From Rhodopseudomonas palustris (GTDB lineage: Bacteria; Pseudomonadota; Alphaproteobacteria; Rhizobiales; Xanthobacteraceae): DNA of 64,000 bases. Under the pieces are notes generated by a model. The model had not been told where the DNA came from. It made no database searches and worked only from the letters and a program-made list of their open reading frames with translations. Within the stretch, counting starts at the first letter, position 1. Every line of letters starts with the position of its first letter. Positions 63,560-64,000 of the stretch are shown here, one piece after another. The stretch is taken from NCBI GenBank assembly GCA_016215605.1, contig JACRJB010000052.1, forward strand, positions 62,001 through 126,000, written 5' to 3'. Made by a program: the position numbers and the translations under genes.

Positions 63560-64000
63560 ATGGTGCGCTCCGAAATGCCGGAAAACAAGTCCTACGTCCC
63601 GCCGACGCCTCCCGACATCCGGGAGGAGATCGATATCTTCCGGAAGGAGGAGGAGGCCGCACAGCAGACATTTTTCGCCTACATCGGGATCCGCGATCTT
63701 CTCTCCAAGCGCCCAGACGTCCTCGCGGCTGTTAACAGGAATTCGATGTTCTGGCTCACGACCAACCACGCGCTGTTCGTGTCGACGTTCATCTGGCTCG
63801 GCCGCATCTTCGATACGAAATCCGCGCACAATGTTGGCCTGCTGCTGAAGGCCGTCGAGCGGAACCTGCCAGAACTCGACCGCGAAGCCCTGCGCAAGCG
63901 CAAGGAGGAATTCATCACCCCCGCAGAGGCCGCCGACTACGTAAAGGAGAAGCACGACACCGCAATCGATGACGTCCGCGAACTGCGGAAGCAGGTCCGC
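63560..64000 (+). CDS. Unknown protein, runs off the right edge
   Basis: 147 residues are visible with no stop: MPENKSYVPPTPPDIREEID, IFRKEEEAAQQTFFAYIGIR, then WLTTNHALFVSTFIWLGRIF and a helical charged part (LDREALRKRKEEFITPAEAA). It looks like a helical bundle protein. I do not recognise the family. Starts at 63560, 63563 or 63575 are in the same frame. Confidence 0.55.
   Translation, partial: MVRSEMPENKSYVPPTPPDIREEIDIFRKEEEAAQQTFFAYIGIRDLLSKRPDVLAAVNRNSMFWLTTNHALFVSTFIWLGRIFDTKSAHNVGLLLKAVERNLPELDREALRKRKEEFITPAEAADYVKEKHDTAIDDVRELRKQVR

Noticed and set aside
1-64000. CRISPR arrays, cas genes and rRNA
   Set aside because: No repeat-spacer pattern, cas motif or rRNA sequence seen; the only tandem repeat has no spacers.

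Overview
The window looks like a chromosome segment of a GC-rich alphaproteobacterium close to Rhodopseudomonas palustris (Bradyrhizobium group). The pointers are a Bradyrhizobium-type trimeric porin, a draT-draG pair (ADP-ribosylation switch of nitrogenase), an NDUFA12-type complex I subunit, a BA14K-like glycine-rich protein and a NikR repressor. This is inferred from protein character only; no database search was possible.

Positions 1 to about 16,400 are ordinary core chromosome: a GlxA-type regulator divergent from an isonitrile-hydratase-like protein, NDUFA12, a DMT exporter, a soluble lytic transglycosylase, a porin with a clear terminator, tRNA-Ser(GCU), a TonB receptor divergent from nikR with a recognisable NikR operator between them, PilZ and GrlR-like proteins, then an AraC regulator followed by draT and draG. 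A short tandem repeat and tRNA-Ser(UGA) at 16,838 mark the change to accessory DNA.

From about 17,000 to 34,860 lies a genomic island. Two diverged direct copies of a roughly 1 kb segment (17,460 and 22,641) flank an ECF sigma factor, a ParA/MinD-like ATPase with an altered Walker A lysine, two small proteins and a dead AAA+ ATPase. Next is a four-gene translationally coupled operon (23,960 to 34,785): N6-adenine DNA methylase, a 901-residue possible DrmE-like protein, a DrmA-like helicase and a DUF1998 (DrmB-like) protein. This is a DISARM-like anti-phage locus. It is cut directly downstream, where it abuts a truncated otsB. Positions 34,824 to 36,246 hold three broken chromosomal genes (otsB, an MFS transporter, a sigma-54 activator).

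Positions 36,368 to 49,254 are the most unusual part. Five minus-strand genes, two of the junctions being 4-base overlaps, encode a trypsin-like protease, a 984-residue unknown, an 802-residue protein with repeated band-7/SPFH-like modules, a MotA/TolQ-like channel with a long coiled coil, and a MotB/ExbD-like partner. Divergent from them, across a promoter region with two perfect palindromes, are two exported coiled-coil proteins, an APH-fold kinase-like protein and an unknown coupled to it. I do not recognise this combination as a named system. It resembles Zorya only in its ZorAB-like pair.

From 49,269 to 56,722 is decayed plasmid or integrative-element backbone: a dead tyrosine recombinase, an IS481-like element, a truncated Toprim/DUF7146 gene, a ParB pseudogene, a RES-domain protein and an ArdC antirestriction protein. 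From 57,142 to the end are two small unknowns (one membrane), a secreted reprolysin-like protein with a damaged zinc motif, a subtilisin-like protease paired with a metallo-beta-lactamase-fold protein (another candidate conflict module), a broken hypothetical gene and an unknown gene running off the edge.
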